Assembly (NCBI RefSeq): GCF_022647325.1
Contig: NZ_CP071405.1
Span: 2,790,001-2,854,000 of the forward strand
Direction of reading: 5' to 3'
Source: Pantoea deleyi
GTDB taxonomy: Bacteria > Pseudomonadota > Gammaproteobacteria > Enterobacterales > Enterobacteriaceae
DNA: 64,000 nt
Shown here: positions 21,101 through 29,787 of the stretch, one piece after another
Layout: every line of letters starts with the position of its first letter
Position numbering within the stretch: position 1 is the first letter of the stretch
Notes under the pieces: generated by a model
Told to the model about the DNA's origin: nothing
Seen by the model: only the letters and a program-made list of their open reading frames with translations
Database searches by the model: none
Translations under genes and position numbers: made by a program

Positions 21101-21249
21101 GGCTGGATCAGGGCGCGCAGCTCAGCCAGCAACTGGTGGAACAGGCAGGCGCGCATCAGGATCCTGCTGAGACGTGGCAATCACTGATATTATTAACAGA
21201 CAGGTTACTCAAAAAACTGGAATCTTATGGCACACACCCACACTCATAG
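18190..21249 (+). CDS. BvgS/EvgS-like hybrid sensor histidine kinase without PAS domain
   Basis: A 1019-residue phosphorelay kinase. In order: signal peptide (residues 1-17); two periplasmic solute-binding-like (Venus flytrap) domains at about 40-265 and 275-495; one membrane span at about 512-534; a HisKA domain with His562 (SHELRTP); HATPase with [10 protein letters not shown] and [12 protein letters not shown]; a receiver with Asp794/795, Asp838 and Lys889; and a C-terminal Hpt domain with His961 (AHRMKGSW). All phosphorelay residues are intact. The span leads straight into HisKA, so the PAS domain of classical BvgS is missing. The GTG start at 18190 overlaps the regulator stop (GTGA) and begins the signal peptide cleanly. 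Confidence 0.88.
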   Translation: MRTLLLILLLLCGPALAEVRPVSSVNLPMMLPVTQADTMQGKVLRVGLLEENHAPWTMRVGNDLYGIDADYLSALRQLTGAQFRLSLYRDQQQLLTALNSGQLDFALGMWVSPLPDAILSSDNWYSSPLRVYRNQQNQRAVMFNSHNASLAISDSTLAQLPPALAARHSWRRYSSDLQAIYTLINQQNDYVVADETSAGFLLSQLQQGQIYQIASHIDAGQLNLRAIARDPGLIAWINQSLRQLPAELMNTLQARWSSSLPRYQDTQTLMLSPAERAWIADHPRITYAAEPDNYPWSYRDASGIARGYSVDLLKAIAQSTGLAFEPVWVSNPRQAGTLMAQHQAMLQLMQPVNGEAMQSTSLPVWRALWGIYSIRPDTPAHWRDLHGKRIGVLQGDLALRLLPADLPSQPFADRNSLYDALAKGEIDALVDNVLSARWRIASRDDARIHLAFAASDIAWPVALGVTPDQPVLRTLLDRALQQIPADTQSRMRDSWSTPPQPGSVRVMRSLPMMVLAVAGAAIVLLLLLLARRYWQQRRERQQREQAEHANAMKSQFLATVSHELRTPMQAILGLLELEKQQRSSQNLTLLHSSAQSLLTLLNDLQDHARIESNSFTLAPRPLALAQWLNQQQHFYHPLMRAEGPRLIVEALTPLPDLIMIDADRLQQVVNNLMTNALKFTRHGTIRLTLAAGQALTLTVSDSGSGIPPDEQQKLFDPWYQAPSGKSVSVQGSGLGLFICREMVLRMGGDIRLVSAPGQGTQVTVTLPLEPATSPGHEEEITQPAFPALRVAIVDDHPTNLLVMQQQLARFAIQADIFEEGRALLRADAQQPYDLLFIDQMMPRPDGTLLLRLLRRRDRQRGRQAMRVLCSADAQLLTRSLAAREQVLIKPVQSADLRTLLMAFQHDPLAALDDNLWQLAQQNETFLTRLSRTLHSTLSQDLAAMHETYARTDWPAFAAAAHRMKGSWLLAGLDQGAQLSQQLVEQAGAHQDPAETWQSLILLTDRLLKKLESYGTHPHS

Positions 21250-22240
21250 CGGGCAGGACAGTAATCGCACGCGTCTGGCGGCCGCCTTCGGGGTGACCGT
21301 TCTCTTTATGGTTGCCGAAGTGATTGGCGGCTGGATCTCCGGTTCGCTGGCGCTGCTGGCCGATGCCGGGCATATGCTGACCGACGCCGCCGCGCTGCTG
21401 ATGGCGCTGCTGGCCGTGCAATTTGCCCGGCGCAAACCCAACGCCCGCCACACATTCGGTCTGCTGCGGCTGACCACCCTGGCCGCCTTCGTGAACGCCA
21501 TCGCGCTGCTGGGCATCACCGCGCTCATCGTCTGGGAGGCGGTGCGCCGCTTTGCCGATCCGCAGCCGGTGACAGGAGGCCTGATGCTGGGGATCGCGAT
21601 TGGCGGGCTGCTGGCCAATATCCTGTCGTTCTGGCTGCTGCATCACGGCAGCGAAGAGAAAAACCTCAACGTGCGCGCCGCCGCGCTGCATGTGATGGGG
21701 GACCTGCTGGGTTCGGTGGGGGCAATCGTTGCGGCGGTGGTCATTCTGCTGACCGGCTGGATGCCTATCGACCCGATTCTGTCGCTGCTGGTTTCGCTGC
21801 TGGTGCTGCGCAGCGCCTGGTCGCTGCTGCGGGAGAGTCTGCAGGAGTTACTGGAAGGGGCACCGCACTCGCTGGATGTGAACCGGATGATGCGCGATCT
21901 CACGCGGAACATCGCGGAGGTGCGCAATGTTCACCATGTGCATCTGTGGCAGGTGGGTGAAAAGCCGCTGCTGACGCTGCATGCGCAGGTGATCCCGCCT
22001 TACGATCACGATGCGCTGCTGCACCGTATTCACGACTATCTGCGGCAGCACTACCAGATTGAACATGCAACGGTGCAGATGGAGTATCAGCCCTGCACCG
22101 GTGCCGAATGTGAACTGGGCTTAAGCCGTGCAGCAGCCAGCGGGCATCACCACAGCCATTCGGCGGGTCACGACCACGATAATGATCATGACCACAAGCC
22201 TGACCCGGCGCACGCCAGCGGCAAGGCGCACACTCACTGA
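21227..22240 (+). CDS. zitB: zinc efflux cation diffusion facilitator
   Basis: CDF-family inner-membrane exporter of Zn(II) in exchange for protons, 337 residues. Six hydrophobic segments are visible; the metal site is in [15 protein letters not shown] and the second HxxxD-type site in [14 protein letters not shown]. Histidine-rich ends (HTHTHSGQ at the start; [17 protein letters not shown] near the C-terminus) are typical and longer than in E. coli. The start lies inside the 3' end of the hybrid kinase gene (23-base overlap). Its 3' end overlaps the convergent pnuC end by seven bases. Confidence 0.94.
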   Translation: MAHTHTHSGQDSNRTRLAAAFGVTVLFMVAEVIGGWISGSLALLADAGHMLTDAAALLMALLAVQFARRKPNARHTFGLLRLTTLAAFVNAIALLGITALIVWEAVRRFADPQPVTGGLMLGIAIGGLLANILSFWLLHHGSEEKNLNVRAAALHVMGDLLGSVGAIVAAVVILLTGWMPIDPILSLLVSLLVLRSAWSLLRESLQELLEGAPHSLDVNRMMRDLTRNIAEVRNVHHVHLWQVGEKPLLTLHAQVIPPYDHDALLHRIHDYLRQHYQIEHATVQMEYQPCTGAECELGLSRAAASGHHHSHSAGHDHDNDHDHKPDPAHASGKAHTH

Positions 22241-22956
22241 GCCGACAGCGCGCGGGAACCCTGTTGCCGCGCGCTGCGGATCCAGATACGTGAACCATTC
22301 AGCGCGATCAGCGTCAGAATCACATACTCCAGCGACATCGCATACACGCCCTGACGGGCGAATATCATCACGCTGATCACATTGATGATCACCCATAGCA
22401 GCCAGTTCTCGACATATTTGCGCGTCATCAGCACCATCGCCGCTATCGACAGCACCATCATGCAGGCATCCCAGAACGGGAAGGCGTCCGGCTGCAGTTC
22501 AGGCATCGCTACCGCCAGGCCGAGCGCGTTCATCAGCGTAACGGCTGCGCGGGTCAGCAGCGCAAACACCGGGTCGATATAACGGGTCATCAGCGCAATC
22601 GCGATCACACAGCCCGCGCCCCAGGCCAGCGCTTTGGGCAGCGGCAGCCAGCGGATTTTCAGCGCCGCCTCGTTATCGGCCGTCTGACGACTCCAGGCGT
22701 ACCAGCCGTAGAGGTTGGCGGCAAAGAAGAAGAGCTGAAGCAGCAGGCTGGCGTAGAGCTGGATCTGGAAGAAAATCACCGCAAACAGCGTGACGTTAAT
22801 CAGGCCGAAAGGATAGTTGATGATTTTTTCCAGGCTGGCAAACCAGATGCAGAGTAAGCCCGCCAGGGTAACGATAGCCTCAATCCATGAGAGATCGTAG
22901 CCGCCCGCCCCAAGAGGAATATGAACCAGAATGTTGTGTGTGCTGAAGAAGTCCAT
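22234..22956 (-). CDS. pnuC: nicotinamide riboside transporter
   Basis: Inner-membrane transporter that takes up nicotinamide riboside for NAD synthesis, 240 residues. The sequence matches E. coli PnuC from [21 protein letters not shown] onward, including the YGWYAWSRQ and [12 protein letters not shown] segments lining the substrate path. An in-frame ATG three codons upstream is ignored because homology begins at MDFF. It lies 24 bp after nadA, forming the nadA-pnuC operon under the NadR box. Confidence 0.95.
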   Translation of the reverse strand: MDFFSTHNILVHIPLGAGGYDLSWIEAIVTLAGLLCIWFASLEKIINYPFGLINVTLFAVIFFQIQLYASLLLQLFFFAANLYGWYAWSRQTADNEAALKIRWLPLPKALAWGAGCVIAIALMTRYIDPVFALLTRAAVTLMNALGLAVAMPELQPDAFPFWDACMMVLSIAAMVLMTRKYVENWLLWVIINVISVMIFARQGVYAMSLEYVILTLIALNGSRIWIRSARQQGSRALSAQ

Positions 22957-22980
22957 GCAGAGCACCTGTCCGGAAAACGC

Positions 22981-24042
22981 TTACGCGTTGCCCTTCACGT
23001 TGAGTTTAAGGTCTGCTGCAAAGGATAGCATGCGATTAAGCGGCAGTAACGCCGCCTCACGCAGCGTCTCATCCACCTGAATCTCATGTTCCACCCCGCC
23101 CGACTCCAGCGCCTCTGCGATGGCTTTCAGGCCGTTCATCGCCATCCACGGACAGTGTGCACAGCTGCGGCAGGTCGCCCCCTCACCCGCCGTCGGCGCT
23201 TCCAGCAGCTCCTTATCCGGCACGGCCTGCTGCATTTTGTAGAAGATGCCGCGATCGGTGGCCACAATCATCTGCGGATGCGGCAGCGACTTCGCGGCCT
23301 GGATCAGCTGGCTGGTGGAACCGACCGCGTCCGCCAGATCGACAATCGCCTGCGGCGATTCCGGATGCACCAGCACCGCCGCGTCGGGATAGAGCGCCTT
23401 CATCCGCTGCAGGGCCTGGGTTTTGAATTCGTCATGTACGATACAGGCCCCCTGCCAGCAGAGCACGTCCGCGCCCGATTTTTGGGTGACGTAATGGCCA
23501 AGATGGCGATCCGGTGCCCAGATGATTTTTTCGCCCAGGCTGTCGAGGTGTTCAATCAGCTCGACCGCAATGCTGGAAGTCACGACCCAGTCAGCCCGCG
23601 CTTTCACGGCGGCGGAGGTGTTGGCATAGACCACCACGGTACGATCGGGATGGGCATCGCAGAACGCACTGAACTCCTCAATCGGGCAGCCGAGATCCAG
23701 TGAGCACTCCGCCTGCAGGGTAGGCATCAGCACGGTTTTTTCCGGGCTGAGGATTTTGGCGGTTTCCCCCATAAAGCGCACGCCCGCCACCAGCAGCGTG
23801 GTCGCGGCGTGATTACTGCCAAAGCGCGCCATCTCCAGGGAGTCGGAGACGCAGCCGCCCGTCTCCTCTGCCAGCGCCTGAATCTCCGGATCGGTGTAGT
23901 AATGCGCCACCATCACCGCGTTGCGCGCTTTCAGCAGCGCTTTGATTTTCTCACGATAGAACGCCTTCTCATCATCGCTCAGGCGGGCAGGTTTCGGCGG
24001 AAAGGGGTAAACGGCGCTTTCAGGATCGAACATCACACTCAT
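22981..24042 (-). CDS. nadA: quinolinate synthase
   Basis: [4Fe-4S] enzyme that condenses iminoaspartate with DHAP to quinolinate in de novo NAD synthesis. The protein has 353 residues (E. coli 347). Cluster cysteines are recognisable in [20 protein letters not shown] and [10 protein letters not shown]. It leads nadA-pnuC, with a NadR operator about 75 bp upstream of the start, so it should be repressed when NAD is high. Confidence 0.97.
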   Translation of the reverse strand: MSVMFDPESAVYPFPPKPARLSDDEKAFYREKIKALLKARNAVMVAHYYTDPEIQALAEETGGCVSDSLEMARFGSNHAATTLLVAGVRFMGETAKILSPEKTVLMPTLQAECSLDLGCPIEEFSAFCDAHPDRTVVVYANTSAAVKARADWVVTSSIAVELIEHLDSLGEKIIWAPDRHLGHYVTQKSGADVLCWQGACIVHDEFKTQALQRMKALYPDAAVLVHPESPQAIVDLADAVGSTSQLIQAAKSLPHPQMIVATDRGIFYKMQQAVPDKELLEAPTAGEGATCRSCAHCPWMAMNGLKAIAEALESGGVEHEIQVDETLREAALLPLNRMLSFAADLKLNVKGNA

Positions 24043-24114
24043 GACACAGCTCTCGTTTTATCTAATTAACGAAAATCGCCTTATCAGGCAACTTATGACG
24101 TTGATCACGCCATC

Positions 24115-24134
24115 GTGTTTTATATGCTAAACAC
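24115..24134. promoter_or_regulatory. NadR operator upstream of nadA
   Basis: The imperfect palindrome TGTTTTATATGCTAAACA (24116-24133, flanked by a G/C pair) matches the NadR box TGTTTA-N6-TAAACA with one mismatch. It sits upstream of nadA on the minus strand, where the E. coli operator is. Confidence 0.8.
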
Positions 24135-24182
24135 GATAGCGGAAAAAACCGGCCCTGTCGTGAGCTTTTTATTCCGGCCTGG

Positions 24183-24710
24183 TCAAACCGCCTGCCCCGC
24201 CCGCGGCGTCTCCTCGCTCAGCGCCAGCGATGGCTGCGGTCTTTCCAGCGACAGCAAAAAGGCTTTGATATCCAGCCCGCCCGCAAAGCCGGTGAGCTTG
24301 CCGTTGGACCCGATGACCCGATGGCACGGCGCAACAATCGAGAGTGGATTACGCCCGTTGGCCGCGCCGACCGCACGCACGGCCAGCGGATGGCCAATCT
24401 CCCGCGCAATCTGGCTGTAGCTGCGCGTTTCGCCAAACGGGATCGCCACCAGCGCCTGCCAGACCTTTTTCTGGAAATCGGTGCCGACAAAATCGAGCGG
24501 CAGGTCGAAGACGCGCCGCGCGCCGGCGAAGTACTCGTTAAGCTGGCGCTCGGTTTCACGCAGAACAGGATGGTCGTCATCCTGCACCTGTGGCAAAAAC
24601 CGGGTGCGTTTCGGATCGTCATTTTCCCACAGAATGCCCGCCAGGCCGCTGTCGCTGGCGACCAGTTTAAGCTCACCCACCGGGGTGGCGATTGGTCTGA
24701 AGTAGTACAT
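24183..24710 (-). CDS. ogt: methylated-DNA--protein-cysteine methyltransferase (O6-alkylguanine)
   Basis: Suicide repair protein that moves alkyl groups from O6-guanine or O4-thymine to its own cysteine. It is 175 residues. The acceptor motif is IVAPCHRVIGSNGKLTGF, preceded by FQKKVWQALVAIPFGETRSY. It lacks an Ada N-terminal domain, so it is of the Ogt class. In E. coli ogt is located elsewhere (near fnr); here it diverges from the Ada-AlkA fusion gene, forming a local alkylation-repair pair around the 12-bp dyad at 24764-24820. Confidence 0.93.
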   Translation of the reverse strand: MYYFRPIATPVGELKLVASDSGLAGILWENDDPKRTRFLPQVQDDDHPVLRETERQLNEYFAGARRVFDLPLDFVGTDFQKKVWQALVAIPFGETRSYSQIAREIGHPLAVRAVGAANGRNPLSIVAPCHRVIGSNGKLTGFAGGLDIKAFLLSLERPQPSLALSEETPRAGQAV

Positions 24711-24763
24711 GGTGATTCTCCCGTCACGGTTCCATCGCCCATTATCGCACTTTTCCCGGCCCT

Positions 24764-24820
24764 GACTGGCTGTTTCCGGTCATGACGCTAAACTATTGTG
24801 CTGTCCGAAAACAGCCAGTC
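24764..24820. promoter_or_regulatory. perfect 12-bp inverted repeat between the divergent repair genes
   Basis: GACTGGCTGTTT (24764-24775) and its exact complement AAACAGCCAGTC (24809-24820) flank a 33-bp spacer in the 158-bp gap between ogt and the Ada-AlkA gene. Centres are 45 bp apart. The right arm covers the place where a -35 element would lie for the -10-like TATAGA at 24837-24842, and no -35 consensus is present there, as expected at an activator-dependent promoter. The repeat is observed; a binding role is inferred. Confidence 0.6.
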
Positions 24821-24868
24821 TGACGGCGTTTGCCGGTATAGACTGCGGCTCTTTACCGGAGAAATGCC

Positions 24869-26344
24869 ATGCTCAGTCCCGAAATTGCCTACCAGGCGCT
24901 GACCTCCCGTGATACCCGCTTCGACGGCGTTTTCTTTGTGGGCGTCACCTCCACCGGCATCTACTGCCGTCCGGTCTGCCCGGTGAAAGCGCCGATGCTT
25001 AAAAACTGTCTGTTCTTCAGCAGCGCCGAGGCGGCGGAGAAAGCCCGCTTCCGCCCCTGCCTGCGCTGTCGCCCTGAACTGGCGCCGGGAAATGCGCCGG
25101 TCGATCAGCCTCATCGCGTCGCGGAGCGGCTGGTTCAGCGTATTGAGGAGGGCATGCTGGAGGAGCGCGAGGGGCTGGAGGCGATTGCGGCAGAGTTCGG
25201 GCTCAGTCTGCGCCAGCTGCGGCGCATCGTGCAGCAGGAGCTGGGGGTGTCGCCGCTGGAGCTGAAACAGACGCGCCGTATGCTGCTGGCCAAACAGCTG
25301 CTGACGGAGACCCGGCTGCCGGTCACGGAGGTCGCCTACGCCAGCGGCTTTCGCAGCCTGCGGCGTTTCAACGATGTGTTTCAGGCGCGCTACCGGATGA
25401 CGCCCAGCGCGCTGCGCCGGGATGAGCCCGCGGTTCAGGCCACGCAGCCGGGCGACCGCATTACGCTGCGGCTGGCTTATCGCCCGCCCTATGACTGGGC
25501 GGCGATGCTCTGGTTTCTGCAGACGCACCTGATGAAAGAGGTCGAGGCGGTGGAGGATGGCAGCTGGCGACGCACCGTGGCGCTGGGCCGCTGTCGGGGC
25601 TGGGTCAGCGTGTCACATCTGCCGCAGAAAAATGCGCTGCAGGTGACGCTCTCTGCTTCGCTGACGCCGGTGCTGCCGCTGCTGTTGCGCCGACTGCGCG
25701 ATCTGTTCGATCTGGATGCGCAGCCGCAGCGTATCGCGGCCTGCCTGTCGCAGGACCCGCTGCTGGCTCCCAGCCTGCTCGCGCACCCTGGGCTGCGCGT
25801 GCCTGGCGCGTTCGACGCCTTTGAGCTGGGCGTGCGTGCCATTATCGGCCAGCAGGTGACAGTGAAAGCAGCGACCACCGTCAGCAGCCGTTTTGCCGCC
25901 GCGTTTGGCGAGCCCTGCGAGACGCCTTTTCCCGATCTGACCCGCTACACCGCGCTGCCTGAACGCATCGCTGCGTCGTCGGTGGATGATGTGGCGCCGC
26001 TCGGCATCGTCAGCGCCGCGCGCTCCCGCGCCATCATCGCTTTCGCCACTGCCTGCGCCAGCGGCGATCTGCGGCTCAGTGCCGCTCAGTCGCCGGACGA
26101 GGTGATAAAGAAGCTGGTCAGCCTGCCGGGCATTGGTCCGTGGACCGCGCACTATATCGCGATGCGCGCCCTGCGCTGGCCGGATGCCTTTCCCAAAGAG
26201 GATATCGCCATCCGCAATAATCTGGGCGGCATGACGGCCTCGCAGGCCGAGGCGCGCTCACTCGCCTGGCGTCCCTGGCGCAGCTATGCCGTGATGCATA
26301 TCTGGGAGAGTCTGGCGGTGGCGAAAGTGAAGAAAAAACCGTGA
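24869..26344 (+). CDS. Ada-type methyl sensor/AraC regulator fused to AlkA DNA glycosylase
   Basis: A 491-residue three-part protein. Residues 1-75 are an Ada metal-binding domain with Cys33, Cys37, Cys64 and Cys67 (GIYCRPVCPVK, RPCLRC); Cys33 aligns with Ada Cys38, which accepts methyl from phosphotriesters. Residues 85-190 are an AraC-type double helix-turn-helix. Residues 200-490 are an AlkA glycosylase, with its N-terminal domain, helix-hairpin-helix SLPGIGPWTAHYIAMRAL, likely catalytic Asp445 and the RPWRSYAVMHIW tail. It probably senses methyl damage, activates genes and excises alkylated bases. It lacks the Ada C-terminal transferase domain, which the neighbouring ogt could supply. Confidence 0.88.
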   Translation: MLSPEIAYQALTSRDTRFDGVFFVGVTSTGIYCRPVCPVKAPMLKNCLFFSSAEAAEKARFRPCLRCRPELAPGNAPVDQPHRVAERLVQRIEEGMLEEREGLEAIAAEFGLSLRQLRRIVQQELGVSPLELKQTRRMLLAKQLLTETRLPVTEVAYASGFRSLRRFNDVFQARYRMTPSALRRDEPAVQATQPGDRITLRLAYRPPYDWAAMLWFLQTHLMKEVEAVEDGSWRRTVALGRCRGWVSVSHLPQKNALQVTLSASLTPVLPLLLRRLRDLFDLDAQPQRIAACLSQDPLLAPSLLAHPGLRVPGAFDAFELGVRAIIGQQVTVKAATTVSSRFAAAFGEPCETPFPDLTRYTALPERIAASSVDDVAPLGIVSAARSRAIIAFATACASGDLRLSAAQSPDEVIKKLVSLPGIGPWTAHYIAMRALRWPDAFPKEDIAIRNNLGGMTASQAEARSLAWRPWRSYAVMHIWESLAVAKVKKKP

Positions 26345-26378
26345 CGGTGGCGGTGAGGCGGCAGGCTGACGCATCAGT

Positions 26379-26417
26379 CTGAATCGCAGGCGATTCAGTC
26401 GAACCTGCAGCAGGTTC
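26379..26417. repeat. two adjacent small perfect hairpins
   Basis: CTGAATCG-cagg-CGATTCAG (26379-26398) is followed after two bases by GAACCTG-cag-CAGGTTC (26401-26417). They lie between the Ada-AlkA stop and the bidirectional terminator at 26453. Neither has a T tract. They may stabilise the mRNA 3' end; the function is not known. Confidence 0.6.
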
Positions 26418-26452
26418 TCATCCTGCACGCCAGACGCCGTGCCCTGAAAACG

Positions 26453-26477
26453 AAAAAAGCGCCCGAGGCGCTTTTTT
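26453..26477. terminator. bidirectional terminator between ada-alkA and the tRNA-Lys genes
   Basis: AAAAAAGCGCC-cga-GGCGCTTTTTT, an 11-bp stem whose ends provide a U tract on either strand. It serves the rightward repair gene and the leftward tRNA transcript, whose last tRNA ends at 26484. Confidence 0.93.
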
Positions 26478-26483
26478 CTTAAT

Positions 26484-26559
26484 TGGTGGGTCGTGCAGGA
26501 TTCGAACCTGCGACCAATTGATTAAAAGTCAACTGCTCTACCAACTGAGCTAACGACCC
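26484..26559 (-). tRNA. tRNA-Lys (anticodon TTT), copy 3 in transcription order
   Basis: A 76-nt tRNA gene read on the minus strand: begins GGGTCGTTAGCTCAGTTGG and ends with encoded CCA. The anticodon loop reads CTTTTAA, with the T-arm GGTTCGAATCC. It is identical to the other two copies and the last before the terminator. Confidence 0.97.
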
Positions 26560-26606
26560 GCTGGGGGGCTTACAATCGTTCAGCACGCCGGGCGGCTGAG
26601 ATAAGA

Positions 26607-26682
26607 TGGTGGGTCGTGCAGGATTCGAACCTGCGACCAATTGATTAAAAGTCAACTGCTCTACCAACTGAGCTAACGACCC
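26607..26682 (-). tRNA. tRNA-Lys (anticodon TTT), copy 2
   Basis: Second identical 76-nt tRNA-Lys with encoded CCA, separated by 47 bp from copy 3 and 71 bp from copy 1. The spacers hold no further tRNA; the tRNA-Val genes interspersed in the E. coli locus are missing. Confidence 0.97.
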
Positions 26683-26753
26683 ATCTTATGACTGTGAAGC
26701 GATGCTGAAGGCTTCTTCGGAATACGACGCGATTAACGCGCGTCTGAAGAAGA

Positions 26754-26829
26754 TGGTGGGTCGTGCAGGATTCGAACCTGCGACCAATTGATTAAAAGTC
26801 AACTGCTCTACCAACTGAGCTAACGACCC
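26754..26829 (-). tRNA. tRNA-Lys (anticodon TTT), copy 1, promoter-proximal
   Basis: First identical 76-nt tRNA-Lys in the leftward transcript, about 50 bp after the proposed promoter. Sequence and encoded CCA match the other copies exactly. Confidence 0.97.
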
Positions 26830-26880
26830 ATCTTCAGGCTTACCAGACACATCTGCAATGTGTCCCGGCAACGGCGGCAT

Positions 26881-26908
26881 ATATTACTGATTTAGCGAGG
26901 TAGCGCAA
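26881..26908 (-). promoter_or_regulatory. promoter of the tRNA-Lys transcript
   Basis: On the minus strand a -35 TTGCGC (26908-26903) and a -10 TAATAT (26886-26881) are 16 bp apart, followed by a GC-rich discriminator (GCCGCCG region), as in stringently controlled stable-RNA promoters. It lies between cpoB and the first tRNA. Confidence 0.65.
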
Positions 26909-26994
26909 CTCTTATTTCTGCCAGAAGCGCCAACTGCTTACCTTTCATACGGCAAGACCAGAAATCACACGATATCTGGCCATCACCGGTCAAA

Positions 26995-27789
26995 TTACAG
27001 GCTTGCCAGACGTTTCTGAGCCTGTTTTGCAGAATCGGTATCCGGATAAAGTTTGATCACCTGCTGGAAGACCGCTTTGGCTTTTGCCGTGTCTTTTTTC
27101 TCCTGCATGATGACGCCCACTTTAAACAGCGCTTCTGCGGCTTTCGGCGACTTCGGATAGTTTTTCACTACCGTGGCGTAATAGTAAGCCGCGTCGTCCT
27201 TTTTACCTTTGTTGTAGTTCAGCTGACCGAGCCAGTAATTCGCATTCGGCTGGTAGGTCGAATCCGGATAACGTTTTACCCACGCCTGAAGCGCGCTGAT
27301 CGCCTGGTCATACTGTTTCTTTTCCAGAATCAGCGCCACAGCCGCATTGTAATCGCTGTTCGCGTCACCGGTCTGCGCCGGAGCACTCTGCGCCGATGCG
27401 GCCGCGCCTGCGGTGGCGGCTGCGCCGGTATCTGCTGCGGCATCGCCGCCAGCCGCCTGCTGCCCGCCGCTGCTGCTGGCGCTGCTCAGGCTGTCGATCT
27501 GCTGGTAAAGCTGCTTCTGCCGCTCAACCACCTGATTCAGCTGATACGTATTTTGCTGGATTTGCCCACGCAGCGCGTCGATATCACGCTGGTTATCGCT
27601 CATCTGCTGCTGCAATTGTTGCATCAGCTGTGCCTGGGCATTTGAGATTCGTTCAAGAGTGGTGACACGGTCTTCGACCGAGCCGGAGCCAACGCTACTG
27701 ATTGACGCTTGGGCATTAGCGGCCCAGGGGGCCGCTACGCCAATCAGTAACGACAGACTCAACAGATGACGTCTGAAGTTACTAACCAT
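26995..27789 (-). CDS. cpoB: cell division coordinator CpoB (YbgF)
   Basis: Periplasmic partner of TolA that links PBP1B function to outer-membrane constriction. The 264 residues begin with a signal peptide (cleavage near ANA-QA, residue 26), then an N-terminal trimerising coiled coil rich in Gln and Leu, an Ala/Ser/Gly linker, and C-terminal TPR repeats (NYWLGQLNYNKGKKDDAAYYY and following). It is the last gene of the tol-pal cluster, 9 bp after pal. Confidence 0.95.
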   Translation of the reverse strand: MVSNFRRHLLSLSLLIGVAAPWAANAQASISSVGSGSVEDRVTTLERISNAQAQLMQQLQQQMSDNQRDIDALRGQIQQNTYQLNQVVERQKQLYQQIDSLSSASSSGGQQAAGGDAAADTGAAATAGAAASAQSAPAQTGDANSDYNAAVALILEKKQYDQAISALQAWVKRYPDSTYQPNANYWLGQLNYNKGKKDDAAYYYATVVKNYPKSPKAAEALFKVGVIMQEKKDTAKAKAVFQQVIKLYPDTDSAKQAQKRLASL

Positions 27790-27798
27790 GTGATTCTC

Positions 27799-28326
27799 TT
27801 AGTAGACCAGTACGGCACGACGGTTTTTAGAGTACGCTGCTTCGTCATGACCCAGAACGGCTGGCTTCTCTTTACCGTAAGAAACGATAGACATCTGATC
27901 AGCCGACACGCCTTTACCCTGCAGGTACATTTTCACAGCGTTAGCACGACGTTCGCCCAGGGCGATGTTGTATTCCGGCGTACCGCGCTCATCCGCGTGA
28001 CCTTCGATGGTCACTTTGTAAGACGGGTTGCTGCGCAGGAAGCTTGCGTGCTGATCCAGCATCTGTGCGTAGTCAGACTGAACGTCATATTTGTCCAGAC
28101 CGAAGTACACGATGTTGTTCTGCTGCAGCTGCTGCATCTGCAGACGAGCCTGCTCGTCAGAAGACATGTTGCCGCCGTTACCGTTCATGCCAGAGTTTGC
28201 ACCGTAAGCGCCATCAGCGCCCATGCCAGTCTGGTCATTGTTGTTGTTTTTGTGTGAGCTACAAGCCGCTACTGCCAGAACCGGCAGAGCCAGCATCAAA
28301 CCCTTCAGCACTTTGTTCAGTTGCAT
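27799..28326 (-). CDS. pal: peptidoglycan-associated outer membrane lipoprotein
   Basis: Outer-membrane lipoprotein that anchors the membrane to peptidoglycan within Tol-Pal. It has 175 residues, with lipobox LAVAAC and acylated Cys22. After an Asn/Gly-rich linker comes the OmpA-like domain with [10 protein letters not shown] and the diaminopimelate-binding region [16 protein letters not shown]. It lies between tolB and cpoB. Confidence 0.97.
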   Translation of the reverse strand: MQLNKVLKGLMLALPVLAVAACSSHKNNNNDQTGMGADGAYGANSGMNGNGGNMSSDEQARLQMQQLQQNNIVYFGLDKYDVQSDYAQMLDQHASFLRSNPSYKVTIEGHADERGTPEYNIALGERRANAVKMYLQGKGVSADQMSIVSYGKEKPAVLGHDEAAYSKNRRAVLVY

Positions 28327-28377
28327 TTCAAAAATCCCATTATTGTTTATTGTTTGCGATGTCTGACAGATCAGACA

Positions 28378-29673
28378 TTACAGATACGGCGACCAGGCAG
28401 GAAATTTTACCTGTCCATCAGTTGCCGGAAGACGCGCTTTGAAACGGCCGTCGGTTGAAACCAGATGCAGCACGGAACCCATACCCTGAGTAGAGCTGTA
28501 GATTACCATTGTGCCGTTTGGTGCCAGGCTCGGCGTTTCATCCAGGAACGTGTCCGTTAACGTTTGAACGGCTCCCGTTTCCAGATCCTGTTTGGCGACG
28601 TGTTGCGCACCACCGCTGGTGCTGATCATCACCATTGATTTACCGTCTGTAGCGACATCCGCGTCCTGGTTCTGACCGCCTTCCCAGGTAATACGCTGTG
28701 GCGTGCCGCCATTAACGCCAATTTTATAGATCTGAGGCGCACCGGCCTGGTCGGAGGTATACGCCAGAGTCTGGCTGTCCGGGAACCAGGTCGGTTCAGT
28801 GCTGTTATAGCGACCATCGGTCACCTGACGAGTCTGACCCGAGGCCAGATCCATCACATAGAGGTTCAGGCTGCCGGTTTTAGAGAGCGCGAACGCCAGC
28901 TTAGAACCGTCCGGTGAGAACGCCGGCGCACCGTTATGGCGTGGATACGAAGCAACCTGACGGATTGCACCGTTAGAGAGCGTCTGAACGACCAGCGCAG
29001 ACTTGCCACTTTCAAAGGTTACGTAGGCGACTTTGCTGCCGTCCGGAGACCAGGCCGGTGACATCAGCGGCTGGGGTGAACGGTGCACGACAAACTGGTT
29101 GTAACCATCGTAATCGGCCACGCGCAGCTCATACGGGAACTGGCCGCCGTTAGTCTGTACGACATAGGCGATGCGGGTGCGGAAAGCGCCCTTGATGCCG
29201 GTCAGCTTCTGGAAAGTTTCATCGCTGGCAGTGTGCGCAGCATAACGCAGCCACTGCTTCGTCACTTTGTAAGAGTTCTGAGCCAGTACGGTACCTGGCG
29301 CGCCGCCGGTATCCACCAGCTGGTAAGAGACCTGATAGCTGCCATCGGGGTTAGCGGCGACCTGACCTACCACGACCGCATCAATGCCGAGCGCGCTCCA
29401 GGCGGCAGGCTGCACTTCCTGCGCGCTGGTTGGCTGCTGTGGCAGACGTGAGCGATCCAGCGGATTGAATTTGCCACTGTTGCGCAGGTCAGCGGCCACG
29501 ATGCCGCCGACATCTTCCGGCGCGGCGCCAGCGCCGGCCCATTTAAACGGCACCACACCAATCGGACGGGCGGTGTTCACACCCTGGGTGATCTCAATCC
29601 GGACCTCTGCATGCAGCACGGCTGCCCACAGCAGGATAAAAAAGCCTAACGTAACGCGAAGAGCTTGCTTCAT
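28378..29673 (-). CDS. tolB: Tol-Pal system periplasmic beta-propeller
   Basis: Periplasmic protein that switches between Pal and TolA binding during envelope constriction. It has 431 residues with a signal peptide of 22 (HA-EV), an N-terminal domain that carries the TolA-binding segment, and a six-bladed WD40-like propeller with repeated SPDGSK and PAWSPDG motifs. A 114-bp gap separates it from tolA, larger than elsewhere in the cluster, so a secondary promoter is possible. Confidence 0.97.
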   Translation of the reverse strand: MKQALRVTLGFFILLWAAVLHAEVRIEITQGVNTARPIGVVPFKWAGAGAAPEDVGGIVAADLRNSGKFNPLDRSRLPQQPTSAQEVQPAAWSALGIDAVVVGQVAANPDGSYQVSYQLVDTGGAPGTVLAQNSYKVTKQWLRYAAHTASDETFQKLTGIKGAFRTRIAYVVQTNGGQFPYELRVADYDGYNQFVVHRSPQPLMSPAWSPDGSKVAYVTFESGKSALVVQTLSNGAIRQVASYPRHNGAPAFSPDGSKLAFALSKTGSLNLYVMDLASGQTRQVTDGRYNSTEPTWFPDSQTLAYTSDQAGAPQIYKIGVNGGTPQRITWEGGQNQDADVATDGKSMVMISTSGGAQHVAKQDLETGAVQTLTDTFLDETPSLAPNGTMVIYSSTQGMGSVLHLVSTDGRFKARLPATDGQVKFPAWSPYL

Positions 29674-29787
29674 TTTATCTCCCTTATCTGAACCTCAGTC
29701 CACGATAATTGGCACTGTTCCTGGAAACCACGAGTAAGACTTAGTACGGCAAGCTAAACATAGATCAACTTGCCGCCCGTTACTGCA

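Noticed and set aside
26484..26829. Direct repeats that could suggest a CRISPR array
   Set aside because: The repeat units are complete 76-nt tRNA-Lys genes with encoded CCA, and there are only three with dissimilar spacers.
26479..26880. Short minus-strand frames with repeated LAQLVEQLTFNQLVAGSNPARPT-like peptide
   Set aside because: They are translations of the tRNA-Lys genes, a well-known spurious annotation.
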